Assembly: GCF_900112035.1 (NCBI RefSeq) | Contig: NZ_FOKC01000001.1 | Location: forward strand, 930,001 to 994,000 | Reading direction: 5' to 3' | Origin: Nocardioides alpinus | GTDB lineage: Bacteria; Actinomycetota; Actinomycetes; Propionibacteriales; Nocardioidaceae | Length of the DNA stretch: 64,000 bases | Shown: positions 17,373 to 25,566 of the stretch, one piece after another | How positions within the stretch are numbered: position 1 is the stretch's first letter | Layout of the letters: every line of letters begins with the position of its first letter | Translations under genes and position numbers: made by a program | The notes under the pieces: generated by a model | What the model was told of the DNA's origin: nothing | Database searches by the model: none | The model's input: the letters and a program-made list of their open reading frames with translations, nothing else

Positions 17373-18740
17373 ATGGCTATCAACTACAGCGCCGAGCGCC
17401 TTCCCATGGGCGACGGTGAGTGGGCTGCGCTCCTGTCGGCCGTCGAGGCGTCCCAGGCCAGCGACGAGACCGACTGGTTGGAGCACAAGGCGGGCCTCGA
17501 CCCGTCCACGAAGGCCGGTGGCGCCGCCCTTGCCAAGGGGATCGTCGCCTTCGCTAACCGTGCGCCCGACCAGGCGGCGCGATGGCTAGGTGGGTACGGC
17601 CTGATCGTGGTGGGTCTGGAGCCCGGTCACGTACAGGGAACCCTTGCGATCGACCCGGCAGCACTGCACGACCAGATCGACCGCTATCTGGCGCCACCTG
17701 CGCCGAGTTGGGACAGCAGCCAGCACAACTACGGTGGCCAGAATGTTTTGGTCGTGACGGTCGCTCCGCCGCGGTACGGCGATCCGATTGCCGTGTTGAG
17801 CAAGGACGGCACGGACGTCATCAACGGCCATATCTACGTGCGGCGCGCGGGGAAGTCAGAGCCCGCCCGGCACGAAGATTTGCGACGCTTGGAGGCCCGC
17901 CTTCTCGCTGGCGATCGCTCCTCAGTCGAGATTCTGGTCGAGCCAAGCGGACCTGCGGTGGCGCGCATCGCGTACGAGCCGGACTGGATCGACCAGTGGA
18001 TCAACGCCGAACGCGAAAGGCTTCTCGCTCCGCTCGCTCCGCCAGCGGCAAACGACAAGTTCGCCTCCTTGGGTCGCGGACTCGCGGGACTTGAATCCAA
18101 GAACTTCGGTCTAGGGAAGGGCACTCTGAGCGCGCTCGGCGTCGTCGAGCATGAGGAGTCCCGCTCCGAGGGCGAGTTCCGAGATCAGGTCGAGGCCTAC
18201 TTGACCCGAGCCGCCGAAGCGCTGCCAGCGGCTCTAGAAGCGTTGCGCTCGCACCACGCATCCGAGCACGAGTTCGTGGTGCACAACAACAGCACCCGGA
18301 ACTACAAGGACCTGAAGGTCCAAGTTCACATCGAGGGCGCCGTGTTCGGCACGGAGTACCCCGACGACATTCCTGACTTGACCGAACTGGCAGGCAAGCC
18401 CCCGCGCGAGTGGGGTCCGTGGACCGAGTTCCCTAAGAACCCGCTCTTCGGCCAGGACTTCGCGGTTCCGATGATGCCTCACTTCAACAGCCCGGGATTC
18501 TCACCGTCTCCACAGATCGAGAACGGCGGCTCCGTCACGGTCACCTTTCCGACCTTCAACCTCCGGCCCGGAGAGTCCTTCGTTCTTGAACCCATCTCGC
18601 TGTACGCCGACGAGCGCATGACCGGCTCTACTCGTGTCACCTGGTCCGCAACGGCAACGAATGTCGATGCGGTGGCTGAAGGCGAGACAGCGCTGACGAT
18701 CAGCGACGCTCCCGTGGTCGTCACGAGTCACTTGCGCTGA
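17373..18740 (+). CDS. AlbA_2 (Schlafen-type) domain protein
   Basis: 455 residues from ATG 17373 with GGAGGG 6-11 nt upstream. Residues ~25-190 match the AlbA_2/Schlafen-like fold: ETDWLEHKAGLD (Glu...Glu-x-Lys), LAKGIVAFANRAPD, GGYGLIVVGLEPG, and then VINGHIYVRRAGKSEPA. The rest contains a helical segment (~240-310) and an immunoglobulin-like beta-rich tail (FPTFNLRPGESFVLEPISL). AlbA_2 domains bind nucleic acid and occur in Schlafen-like defence nucleases and regulators. It is divergent from the MbcA-like/ApeA-like pair across 145 bp, so the three may be one defence locus. Enzymatic activity cannot be claimed. Confidence 0.68.
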   Translation: MAINYSAERLPMGDGEWAALLSAVEASQASDETDWLEHKAGLDPSTKAGGAALAKGIVAFANRAPDQAARWLGGYGLIVVGLEPGHVQGTLAIDPAALHDQIDRYLAPPAPSWDSSQHNYGGQNVLVVTVAPPRYGDPIAVLSKDGTDVINGHIYVRRAGKSEPARHEDLRRLEARLLAGDRSSVEILVEPSGPAVARIAYEPDWIDQWINAERERLLAPLAPPAANDKFASLGRGLAGLESKNFGLGKGTLSALGVVEHEESRSEGEFRDQVEAYLTRAAEALPAALEALRSHHASEHEFVVHNNSTRNYKDLKVQVHIEGAVFGTEYPDDIPDLTELAGKPPREWGPWTEFPKNPLFGQDFAVPMMPHFNSPGFSPSPQIENGGSVTVTFPTFNLRPGESFVLEPISLYADERMTGSTRVTWSATATNVDAVAEGETALTISDAPVVVTSHLR

Positions 18741-18836
18741 CCCGGAACCACTCGCCCGCGGGCAAACGTGAATATCGGACCCGCAACGGGTGCCGGATCT
18801 GCCGATCTGCGGAGACTGCCTGGACCCGATGTCGGC

Positions 18837-19211
18837 TCACCCGGAGCGAGGGGTCGCGGGCTGTCGCTCGACGGACCCGAGGCGAACGTGCTCGGCGTGC
18901 GAGAGAGCCTGTTCGATGAGTTCGCCTACGTGGTTGTCGTAGAGCCTGTACTCGATGTGACGTCCATGGCGTTCGGCAGCCACGAACCCTTGGTCGCGAA
19001 GCAGTTTCAGTTGGTGAGAGACCGCCGACTGCTCGATGTCGAGGGCGACCATCAGGTCGCCGACGGTGGCGGGTCCGGCTTGCAGGGTGGCGAGGATGCG
19101 AAGACGGCTCGGGTTGGCGAGTGCCCGCAGGGTCGCAGCGACGGATTGAGCGGCGTCGGCGTCGAGGCTCGACGGCAACTGATGACCGACTGACTGGTGT
19201 CCCACGTCCAC
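18837..19211 (-). CDS. ArsR/SmtB-family metal-sensing repressor (CzrA-like, alpha5 site)
   Basis: 124 residues from GTG 19209-19211 (a second GTG two codons later is possible). The winged helix shows LRALANPSRLRILATLQ, TVGDLMVALDIEQSAVSHQLKLL and FVAAERHGRHIEYRL. The C-terminal helix has Asp-Asn-His then ten residues then His-Ala-Glu-His, exactly the D-x-H-x10-H-x2-H alpha5 zinc/cobalt site of CzrA. Metal binding would release it from DNA. No ArsR-type CxC or CadC cysteines are present, excluding an arsenic or lead sensor of the classical type. It faces the HupE-fusion/CDF operon across a perfect operator. Confidence 0.88.
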   Translation of the reverse strand: MDVGHQSVGHQLPSSLDADAAQSVAATLRALANPSRLRILATLQAGPATVGDLMVALDIEQSAVSHQLKLLRDQGFVAAERHGRHIEYRLYDNHVGELIEQALSHAEHVRLGSVERQPATPRSG

Positions 19212-19225
19212 CAGCCTAACCGGAT

Positions 19226-19245
19226 ATATGACAAGTCCGTCATAT
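19226..19245. promoter_or_regulatory. ArsR/SmtB-type operator
   Basis: ATATGAC-AAGTCC-GTCATAT, a perfect 7-bp inverted repeat with a 6-bp spacer, 15 bp from the repressor start and 51 bp from the HupE-fusion start. This is the standard form of SmtB/CzrA/NmtR-type binding sites. It would control both directions. Confidence 0.85.
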
Positions 19246-19296
19246 GTTCTAGACTGCCGGTGAATCAACCGCCCCCTCGCGAGCCAAGGACCACCC

Positions 19297-20400
19297 GTGC
19301 AGCCCCACGTGAATGCCCCCACCCGGTTCCGTCCCACGTTCGCCAGACTGGGAACGCTGCTCGCGGTCGTCTTGACGTACACCGTCGCCTCGGCTGGCCC
19401 GGCCTCAGCGCACGGCATCGGCGGAGACGCAGCCGACGCAAGCATCTTCGGGTTCGTCGGCATCGGCATTGAGCACATGCTCCTCGGCTGGGACCACCTG
19501 CTGTTCGTCGCAGGCATCGTCCTACTCGCAGGCAAGGTCCGACGTGCCGCGAAAGTCATCAGCGCATTCGTCGTCGGTCACAGCCTCACCCTCATCGTCG
19601 CCACCCTCGCCGGATGGCAGGTCAACCCCGGTGCCGTTGACGTCGTCATCGTCTTGTCGGTCGCGTTCGTTGGCTTCTACGGCATGTTCGGGCGACCCCA
19701 ACGATGGGGCATCTTCACCGCCATCGTTTTCGGGTTCGGGCTCATCCACGGGTTGGGGCTCTCTACCCGTTTCCAGTCCATCGGTGTCCCAGACGAGGGC
19801 ATGGTGTGGCGACTCATCGCCTTCAACGTCGGCATCGAAATCGGGCAACTCACCGCCATCATGGGCATGCTCGCCATCGCCGCCGTGGTCTCGTCGATGT
19901 TCAAGAGGGACCGTGAGCCTGCCCTCATCAAGGCCGCGTTCGTTGCCCTGTTCGCCATCGCTGCGATGACTGCACCGTTCCTCGCCTTGGCAGAGTTCCG
20001 GTCCGCTGAGAATGAAGCCGCCACCGTCGCGCTGCCAGACGACGCCCCGTGCACCGTCGGCAAACGTGCCCAGGTCCTCCCCGGCGGCGGCGGTCACGCA
20101 GGCAAGGACTTCTACGCCCCCGACGAAGAAGCACCCCTTGCCGACTTCGGGCACTCGCTCGGCGACGCCTACGTCATCGTCCTCTATGGCGACGACCTCC
20201 CCGACGAGGATGTGACCGCGCTCCAAGAGTTCGTTGACGCCAAGGACCCGGCGAAGGTGCTCGTCGGCAACGGCGACGTGCCAGACGGTCAACTCGTGGC
20301 CATCACGCTCGAACAACAGATGTCGTGCGAGAACGTCCATGTGGGAGCGCTGCGCCAGTTCAGCCGTGACTGGTTCGAGAGCCTGAGGGCGGACGCATGA
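19297..20400 (+). CDS. HupE/UreJ-type membrane protein fused to a DUF3105-like extracytoplasmic domain
   Basis: 367 residues from GTG 19297. A signal segment ends near SAGPASAHGIGG; the Ala-His-Gly after the signal and GIEHMLLGWDHLLFV (His, His) are the HupE/UreJ metal-site hallmarks, followed by FVVGHSLTLIVATL and GFGLIHGLGL, with about six helices to residue ~230. The final ~120 residues (APCTVGKRAQVLPGGGGH, DAYVIVLYGDDLPDEDV, MSCENVHVG) resemble DUF3105, an exported domain with conserved Cys and His. HupE/UreJ proteins are nickel/cobalt permeases. Here the 4-nt overlap with a CDF exporter and a CzrA-like repressor imply a detoxification or sensing role. The fusion is unusual. Confidence 0.75.
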   Translation: MQPHVNAPTRFRPTFARLGTLLAVVLTYTVASAGPASAHGIGGDAADASIFGFVGIGIEHMLLGWDHLLFVAGIVLLAGKVRRAAKVISAFVVGHSLTLIVATLAGWQVNPGAVDVVIVLSVAFVGFYGMFGRPQRWGIFTAIVFGFGLIHGLGLSTRFQSIGVPDEGMVWRLIAFNVGIEIGQLTAIMGMLAIAAVVSSMFKRDREPALIKAAFVALFAIAAMTAPFLALAEFRSAENEAATVALPDDAPCTVGKRAQVLPGGGGHAGKDFYAPDEEAPLADFGHSLGDAYVIVLYGDDLPDEDVTALQEFVDAKDPAKVLVGNGDVPDGQLVAITLEQQMSCENVHVGALRQFSRDWFESLRADA

Positions 20401-21452
20401 GCAATCACCAGCACGACCACGGACACACCCACGCCGACGACCACAAGCACGACCACGACCACCTGACGGGCCTACGCGGTGCGCTGACCGACCTGTTCCG
20501 CCCTCACAGTCACGACGCTGCCGACTCGGTCGACGCTGCCCTTGAAGCCAGCGCGGATGGCATCCGTGCCATCAAGATCAGCCTGGTCGCCCTACTCGTC
20601 ACCGCACTTGCGCAGGCTGTCGTCGTCGTCATCACGGGATCAGTGGCTCTCCTGGCGGATACCATCCACAACTTCTCCGACGCCCTCACGGCCGTCCCGT
20701 TGTGGATCGCATTCATCCTCGGCCGCCGCCGCGCCAACACCACCTACACGTACGGCTATGGCCGTGCCGAGGACCTCGCCGGGGTCTTCATCGTGCTTAT
20801 GATCGCTGGCTCGGCAGTGCTGGCCGGATACGAGTCGATCCGACGCCTCATCGACCCCAGCACGCTCACCTACCCGTGGGCCGTCATCGCTGCCGGGCTC
20901 ATCGGGTTCGCAGGCAATGAACTCGTCGCCACCTACCGCATCCGCGTCGGGCGGCGCATCGGATCTGCCGCCCTGGTCGCCGACGGGCTCCACGCCCGCA
21001 CCGACGGCTTCACCTCGCTCGCGGTCGTCCTCGGCGCGATCGGGGTCATGGCTGGATTCCCCCTCGCCGACCCCCTCATCGGACTGCTCATCACCGTGGC
21101 CATCTTGCTCGTCCTGCGCGGCGCATCACGCGACATCTACCGCCGACTCATGGACGCCGTCGACCCAGCCCTCACCGAACAGGCCACCACTACTGTGCGG
21201 GCCACTGACGGGGTGCTTGACGTGGAGTATCTGCGGTTGCGTTGGATCGGACACCGCATCAGCGCCGAGGCCGGGGTCATCGTCGCCGCCGATCTTGACC
21301 TGCACACGGCGCACGACATCGCCCATGACGCCCAGCATCGACTGCTGCACGAGGTCCCCCGGCTGACCGCCGCGACCATCCACGTCAGCCCCGAGGCTGC
21401 GCCCGGCATCGACCCGCACCAGAGCATTGGGCACCACGACAGCCTTCACTAG
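20397..21452 (+). CDS. Cation diffusion facilitator (Zn/Co/Ni/Cd efflux)
   Basis: 351 residues; ATG overlaps the previous stop (ATGA). The first 25 residues are a His/Asp-rich metal-capture tail (HQHDHGHTHADDHKHDHDH). Six transmembrane helices follow; the transport site is built by IHNFSDALTA (His...Asp, helix 2) and LHARTDGFTS (His...Asp, helix 5). The cytoplasmic C-terminal domain (TDGVLDVEYLRLRWIG to ATIHVSPEA) is of normal size. CDF proteins exchange a divalent metal for protons. The CzrA-type sensor upstream favours zinc, cobalt or nickel. Confidence 0.92.
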   Translation: MSNHQHDHGHTHADDHKHDHDHLTGLRGALTDLFRPHSHDAADSVDAALEASADGIRAIKISLVALLVTALAQAVVVVITGSVALLADTIHNFSDALTAVPLWIAFILGRRRANTTYTYGYGRAEDLAGVFIVLMIAGSAVLAGYESIRRLIDPSTLTYPWAVIAAGLIGFAGNELVATYRIRVGRRIGSAALVADGLHARTDGFTSLAVVLGAIGVMAGFPLADPLIGLLITVAILLVLRGASRDIYRRLMDAVDPALTEQATTTVRATDGVLDVEYLRLRWIGHRISAEAGVIVAADLDLHTAHDIAHDAQHRLLHEVPRLTAATIHVSPEAAPGIDPHQSIGHHDSLH

Positions 21453-21500
21453 TCGATTCGATTACTTGACTTCCGATCCGAGAGCGACCATCGTGCAACC

Positions 21501-22019
21501 GTGGTTACGAAGCACTCGGGTGAAGCGCTCGACTGGGTGACCCTGATCTATCGGGTGCCCCGGGAACCCTCCTCGCCGCGCATCGCCATCTGGCGCAAAC
21601 TGCGCGCCCTCGGCGTCGCCCAACTCGGCGACGGAGTGGTCGCGCTTCCTGAGGACGCCCGGACTCGCGAGCACCTGGAGTGGGTCGCCGACCAGGTGAT
21701 CGAGGCGGGAGGCAGCGCACTGCTCCTCCGGGCTCAGACACTCGCACGCAAAGACGAGCGAGCGCTCGCCCATGCGATGTCCCGATCTCGTGCTGAGGAG
21801 TACCGCGACCTGACCAACCGCGCTGCCGAGGTGGCGCAGGCGAGCCCGAGCCTCGCCGAGGCCGCTCGTGCCCTCAAGCGACTGCGCAAGGACCTGCGCA
21901 CCATCCAGAAGCGCGACTACTTCCCGCCCGCCGAGCGCGACCACGCAGTGGCGGCCATCAACCGGCTGGCTGACATCGGCGCAGCCGACCCTGTCTCGAC
22001 GCAGGGAGGCCGGACATGA
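21501..22019 (+). CDS. ChrB N-terminal-domain protein (chromate sensor half)
   Basis: 172 residues from GTG 21501. DWVTLIYRVPREPSSPRIAIWRKLRALGV is too long to be random and matches the ChrB N-domain (the quoted part starts at residue 11; key residues Tyr17, Arg18, Pro20, Arg27, Trp30, Arg31). A helical Arg-rich middle (RADLTNRAAE-like helices) ends the protein. Full ChrB proteins are ~300 residues with a second domain; here that domain is a separate overlapping gene. ChrB is a chromate-responsive regulator needed for ChrA induction. Confidence 0.82.
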   Translation: MVTKHSGEALDWVTLIYRVPREPSSPRIAIWRKLRALGVAQLGDGVVALPEDARTREHLEWVADQVIEAGGSALLLRAQTLARKDERALAHAMSRSRAEEYRDLTNRAAEVAQASPSLAEAARALKRLRKDLRTIQKRDYFPPAERDHAVAAINRLADIGAADPVSTQGGRT

Positions 22020-22450
22020 AGTGGGCAACCCGCGCCGGGATCCACATCGACCGTGCCTCCTCCGCCTGGCTCATCCGAAGGTTCATCGACCCCGACGCCG
22101 AGTTCGTGTTCGTCACCGACCCCGACGACGTGCCCACGGATGCGACCCCCTTCGACATGCGCGGCGTCGCCTACGGCCACCACGGCAACGACTGCACCTT
22201 CGAGACCATCCTGCGCCGCCACGACCTGGCTGACCCGGTCCTGTGGCGCATCGCGGCCATCGTCCACGAGGCCGACATCGAGGACGACCGCTACGACGCC
22301 CCGGAGGCACCCGGCCTCGACGTGGTCCTACGCGGCCTCTCCATGACCCAGGACGACGACACCGTCCTCGCCCTGACCGGACCCGTGTTCGACGGCCTCT
22401 TCGACTACTACCGCCGCAGCCTCATCCTGGGAAAGGACACCCCGACATGA
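22016..22450 (+). CDS. ChrB C-terminal-domain protein
   Basis: 144 residues, ATG overlapping the ChrB N-domain stop by 4 nt. WATRAGIHIDRASSAWLIRR and FIDPDAEFVFV open the protein, as in the C-terminal domain of ChrB; FDMRGVAYGHHGNDCTFET holds a His-His and Cys that are candidate chromate- or metal-interacting residues, and IVHEADIEDDRYDAPEA follows. It is probably the second half of a two-polypeptide ChrB and may also work as a chromate-related enzyme. It overlaps the chrA start (ATGA). Confidence 0.82.
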   Translation: MKWATRAGIHIDRASSAWLIRRFIDPDAEFVFVTDPDDVPTDATPFDMRGVAYGHHGNDCTFETILRRHDLADPVLWRIAAIVHEADIEDDRYDAPEAPGLDVVLRGLSMTQDDDTVLALTGPVFDGLFDYYRRSLILGKDTPT

Positions 22451-23850
22451 GCACCAGCCCAGACACCGGCTCAGACCTCGGAGCCACCATGGCGGAGAAG
22501 CACTCCCACGACGTGATCCCGCTGCGCGAGGCCACCAAGGCGTGGTTCGCCATCTCGCTGCAAACCTTCGGCGGCCCCGCCGGACAGATCGCCGTCATGC
22601 AACGCACCCTGGTCGACGAGAAGCGGTGGATCGGCCAGCAGCGGTTCCTGTTCGCCCTGTCCTACTGCACCCTGCTGCCTGGCCCCGAGGCCCAGCAGTT
22701 GGCCACCTACGTCGGCTGGCTCCTCAACGGCGTCAAGGGAGCCCTCATCGCGGGGATCCTGTTCATCCTCCCCGGTGTCGTCGCCCTCCTCGTGCTCTCG
22801 GGCATCTACGTCGCCTTCGGCGACACCACGCTCGTGGAATCGTTGTTCCTGGGCCTCGCCCCGGCTGTCATCGCCATCGTCATCCAAGCCGTCATCCGCG
22901 TCGCCAAGAAGGGTCTCGGCCACCCAGCCCTCATCGGGCTCGCCGTCGCCTCCTACGTTGCCCTGACGTTCTTCGCCGTCCCCTTCCCCGTCGTCATCGG
23001 GTTCGCAGCGCTCATCGGCTGGGGACTCGGCAAGGCCATCCCCGACCTCACCAAGCCCAAGACGGCCGCCGCAGACGACGGCCCCCCACCACTCATCAGC
23101 GACGACGAACTGCACACCGAACGCCCCTCCGGACGGCGGGCGACCCTCATCCTCGTCATCGGGTTGATCCTGTGGTTCGCCCCGGTCGCAATCGCCGCCC
23201 TGGTATTCGGGCGGTCCAGCATCTTCGTCGACCAAGGGCTGTTCTTCTCCGGTGCCGCCGTCGTCACCTTCGGCGGCGCCTACGCGGTCCTCGCCTACGT
23301 CGCGCAACAGGCCGTCAGCGTCTACGGCTGGCTCGCCCCCGGCGAGATGGTGCGGGGCCTCGCCCTCGCCGAGACCACCCCCGGCCCGCTCATCATGGTG
23401 GTCCAGTTCGTCGCATTCGTCGGCGCCTACCGGGCGCCCGGCGACCTCAACCCGTGGGTCGCCGCTCTCATAGCCTCGCTGCTCGTCACCTGGGTCACCT
23501 TCGTGCCCTGCTTTCTGTTCATCCTCCTCGGCGCCCCCTACGTCGAACGCCTCCGCGGCAACCGCGCCCTCGCCACCGCCCTCACTGGCATCACTGCCGC
23601 CGTCGTCGGCGTCATCGCGAGCCTCGCCACCTTCTTCGCCCTCCACACCCTTTTCGACAACACCACCCGCATCACCACCGGGCCGCTCAACTTCGAGGTC
23701 CCCGTCCCGGGCTCGATCCAGTGGGCCGCCGTGGCCATCACCGCCCTCGCCTGCGCCCTCATCTTCTGGCGCGGCTGGTCCGTCCTACGCACCCTGGGCG
23801 TCTGCGCACTCGCGGGAGTCCTCGTTGGACTCGGCCAAGCCGTGGCCTGA
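22447..23850 (+). CDS. chrA: Chromate efflux transporter ChrA
   Basis: 467 residues from ATG 22447. Two homologous halves typical of long-chain CHR proteins: half one has WFAISLQTFGGPAGQIAVMQ (Phe-Gly-Gly-Pro motif) and LLPGPEAQQLATYVGWLL; half two has FFSGAAVVTFGGAYAVLAYV and AETTPGPLIMVVQFVAFVG. About ten to twelve hydrophobic segments are visible. The linker (~195-230) is charged. CHR proteins export chromate by proton-coupled antiport. Last gene of a three-gene overlapping chromate operon. Confidence 0.93.
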   Translation: MSTSPDTGSDLGATMAEKHSHDVIPLREATKAWFAISLQTFGGPAGQIAVMQRTLVDEKRWIGQQRFLFALSYCTLLPGPEAQQLATYVGWLLNGVKGALIAGILFILPGVVALLVLSGIYVAFGDTTLVESLFLGLAPAVIAIVIQAVIRVAKKGLGHPALIGLAVASYVALTFFAVPFPVVIGFAALIGWGLGKAIPDLTKPKTAAADDGPPPLISDDELHTERPSGRRATLILVIGLILWFAPVAIAALVFGRSSIFVDQGLFFSGAAVVTFGGAYAVLAYVAQQAVSVYGWLAPGEMVRGLALAETTPGPLIMVVQFVAFVGAYRAPGDLNPWVAALIASLLVTWVTFVPCFLFILLGAPYVERLRGNRALATALTGITAAVVGVIASLATFFALHTLFDNTTRITTGPLNFEVPVPGSIQWAAVAITALACALIFWRGWSVLRTLGVCALAGVLVGLGQAVA

Positions 23851-24341
23851 GAGGCAACGTCCCACAAACTGACCCAACGGGCTTCTGTTCGACCTGCGCG
23901 AACGTCCGGACATGCCGCGATGCGTGCGGCCGCACGAGTGTTATGTCAAGCGATCGAGGCGTTCCCTTTAGACATCTTTAGTTTCGATCCACGCCTGGGA
24001 AGTCGGCGCGCACCTTGCCGAGGGCACCAGCCGCGGGAACTTTTGGGATCGGCCGTGGGAACAGACCTCCGGGCCTCTCGCATCGCCGCAGGTCACAGGG
24101 GTTTCGCAACTACCCCTCCAACCATCCTCCGGGGGAGCGCCGAGCGCGCGCCCACTTCGCAACCACCGGGTACCCGGTGGTTCGTGAGGTTCTCGACCGT
24201 TGCAACGGTCGGGAAGCGCGCGAAAAGGGCAGACGGACCTCGGCGCCCACGTGACCGTTGTGGCCAGTGGGGAACTTGCGCCTTCTGGGGCCACAGAGGA
24301 CAGTGGGACGCCAGTTGCTCTCGGCTCGAAGGTCCTTCCCC
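23851..24341. other. 491-bp non-coding stretch at the island's right side
   Basis: No frame here has a start, length and codon bias that support a gene. The left part (23930-24000) is relatively A/T-rich (CCTTTAGACATCTTTAG) and may mark the island edge; the right part returns to high G/C and holds two perfect palindromes plus a 7-bp stem (TGTGGCC 24259-24265 against GGCCACA 24289-24295) just before the next gene. No copy of the tRNA-Gly 3' end is present. Confidence 0.6.
24161..24211. promoter_or_regulatory. Two adjacent long perfect palindromes
   Basis: The first spans 24161-24182 (22 bp, AACCACCGGGT and its exact complement). The second spans 24194-24211 (CGACCGTTGCAACGGTCG, 18 bp). They are separated by 11 bp and lie 130-180 bp upstream of the peptidase gene. 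They could be operators for dimeric repressors or a recombination site; both readings are inference. Confidence 0.45.
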
Positions 24342-25565
24342 ATGCCTGCACTTCCCCGCCTCCCTCGCACCCTCGCCCACCGCATCGCGGGCGAGGACCT
24401 GTCCCGACCGCTCTGGCGGCACCCCGCCACGATCGCGGCCGCGGTCCTCGCGCTCACCCTCGGCGCAGTCCCCTTCCTGCCCGACGGTGACGACGACCAG
24501 GCGCGCATCGCACCGACCGCGGAGACCACGCAGGCCCCCGGAGCGGCCCACGGGCGCGGCCGGGTCACGCCCGCCATGCGCGCGGAGATCGACCGAGTCA
24601 TCGCCGAAGGCGCTGCGCTGCGGACAGCACAGGGACGTACGGCCCTCGCGACCGCCGCGGTCCGGTGCGCCACCTTCGACGGCCAGCGCTACTGCCTCGG
24701 GTTCGGCTGGACCAACCAGTCGCGCGAGGCACTCGCCGCCCGGATGGCGAGCAGCCCCACCCCCGGCCGCGAGCGGACCGGCGACCTCGACGCGGACGGC
24801 GTGCTGGTCCGCGACACCCGGCGCACCGAGACCGAGCGGACGGACGCCGAGCGCGCGGAGCTCACCATGGCTGCGCAGTCGGTCGGCAAGGTCTGGATGC
24901 TCCGTCACGAGATCCAGGGCGTCGACCTGCCTGCCGACTTCGCCGAGCGCCACCCCGAGGTCACGGACGTCAGCAGCCGCGGAGGGTTCGGCGGGAACTA
25001 CCCGACGAAGTCCAAGATCCTCACCAGCAAGGTGGCCCAGGCACAGAACCAGACCTGGTGGTGCGGCCCGGCGACGATGCAGGCCATCGGCTGGAGCTCC
25101 GAGGGCGCGCGCAAGAACCAGTCCTACTGGGCCCGCCGCCTCGGCACGACCAGCGCCGGCACGGCGATCACCGACATGGTGCGCGTGGTCAACAACAAGA
25201 CCGACTACGACGACAAGGCGCACGCCGGCCCCTACGTCGTGCTCGACATCAGCGACTTCAGCTTCAAGCAGTGGTACCGCCTGATGATGCGCCACATCCA
25301 CGACTACCAGGCTCCGGTCGTGCTCCACCCGGTGCTGCTCAAGCAGTACTACCCCTACCTCGACGACGACGCGTCCGGGCACTTCCAGGTCGGCCGCGGC
25401 TTCGACCAGGACCCCGACGGCAACCGCAAGATCGGCTATTTCGAGCCGTGGGACCAGTCGCGCTTCGACCCGAGCGAGCCGGCCATCGACCGCGTCCAGT
25501 GGCGCAACGCCTACAAGTCCTACCGCGCCAACCTCGAGCACTTCCAGCACAACATCGGCGTCTGA
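24342..25565 (+). CDS. Membrane-anchored C39-like cysteine peptidase
   Basis: 407 residues from ATG 24342 (GAAGG 9 nt upstream). A single hydrophobic segment at ~27-45 suggests a signal anchor. The catalytic domain (~225-400) has TWWCGPATMQAIGW with the presumed nucleophile Cys in the C39_2 style WCGPA motif, then DDDASGHFQVGRGFD with the His, and a following acidic FEPWD. The N-terminal region (~60-200) is Arg/Ala-rich and helical. Secreted papain-like peptidases of this sort process extracellular peptides; the substrate is unknown. One nt separates it from the next lipoprotein gene. Confidence 0.7.
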   Translation: MPALPRLPRTLAHRIAGEDLSRPLWRHPATIAAAVLALTLGAVPFLPDGDDDQARIAPTAETTQAPGAAHGRGRVTPAMRAEIDRVIAEGAALRTAQGRTALATAAVRCATFDGQRYCLGFGWTNQSREALAARMASSPTPGRERTGDLDADGVLVRDTRRTETERTDAERAELTMAAQSVGKVWMLRHEIQGVDLPADFAERHPEVTDVSSRGGFGGNYPTKSKILTSKVAQAQNQTWWCGPATMQAIGWSSEGARKNQSYWARRLGTTSAGTAITDMVRVVNNKTDYDDKAHAGPYVVLDISDFSFKQWYRLMMRHIHDYQAPVVLHPVLLKQYYPYLDDDASGHFQVGRGFDQDPDGNRKIGYFEPWDQSRFDPSEPAIDRVQWRNAYKSYRANLEHFQHNIGV

Positions 25566-25566
25566 C

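Noticed and set aside
5647..24341. tRNA-derived attL/attR duplication flanking the island
   Set aside because: I searched the right flank by eye for the T-arm and acceptor sequence of tRNA-Gly and did not find it.
23920..25284. 454-residue Arg/Pro/Ser-rich frame over the gap and peptidase gene
   Set aside because: Shadow frame of the peptidase extended through non-coding DNA; no domain or start site.
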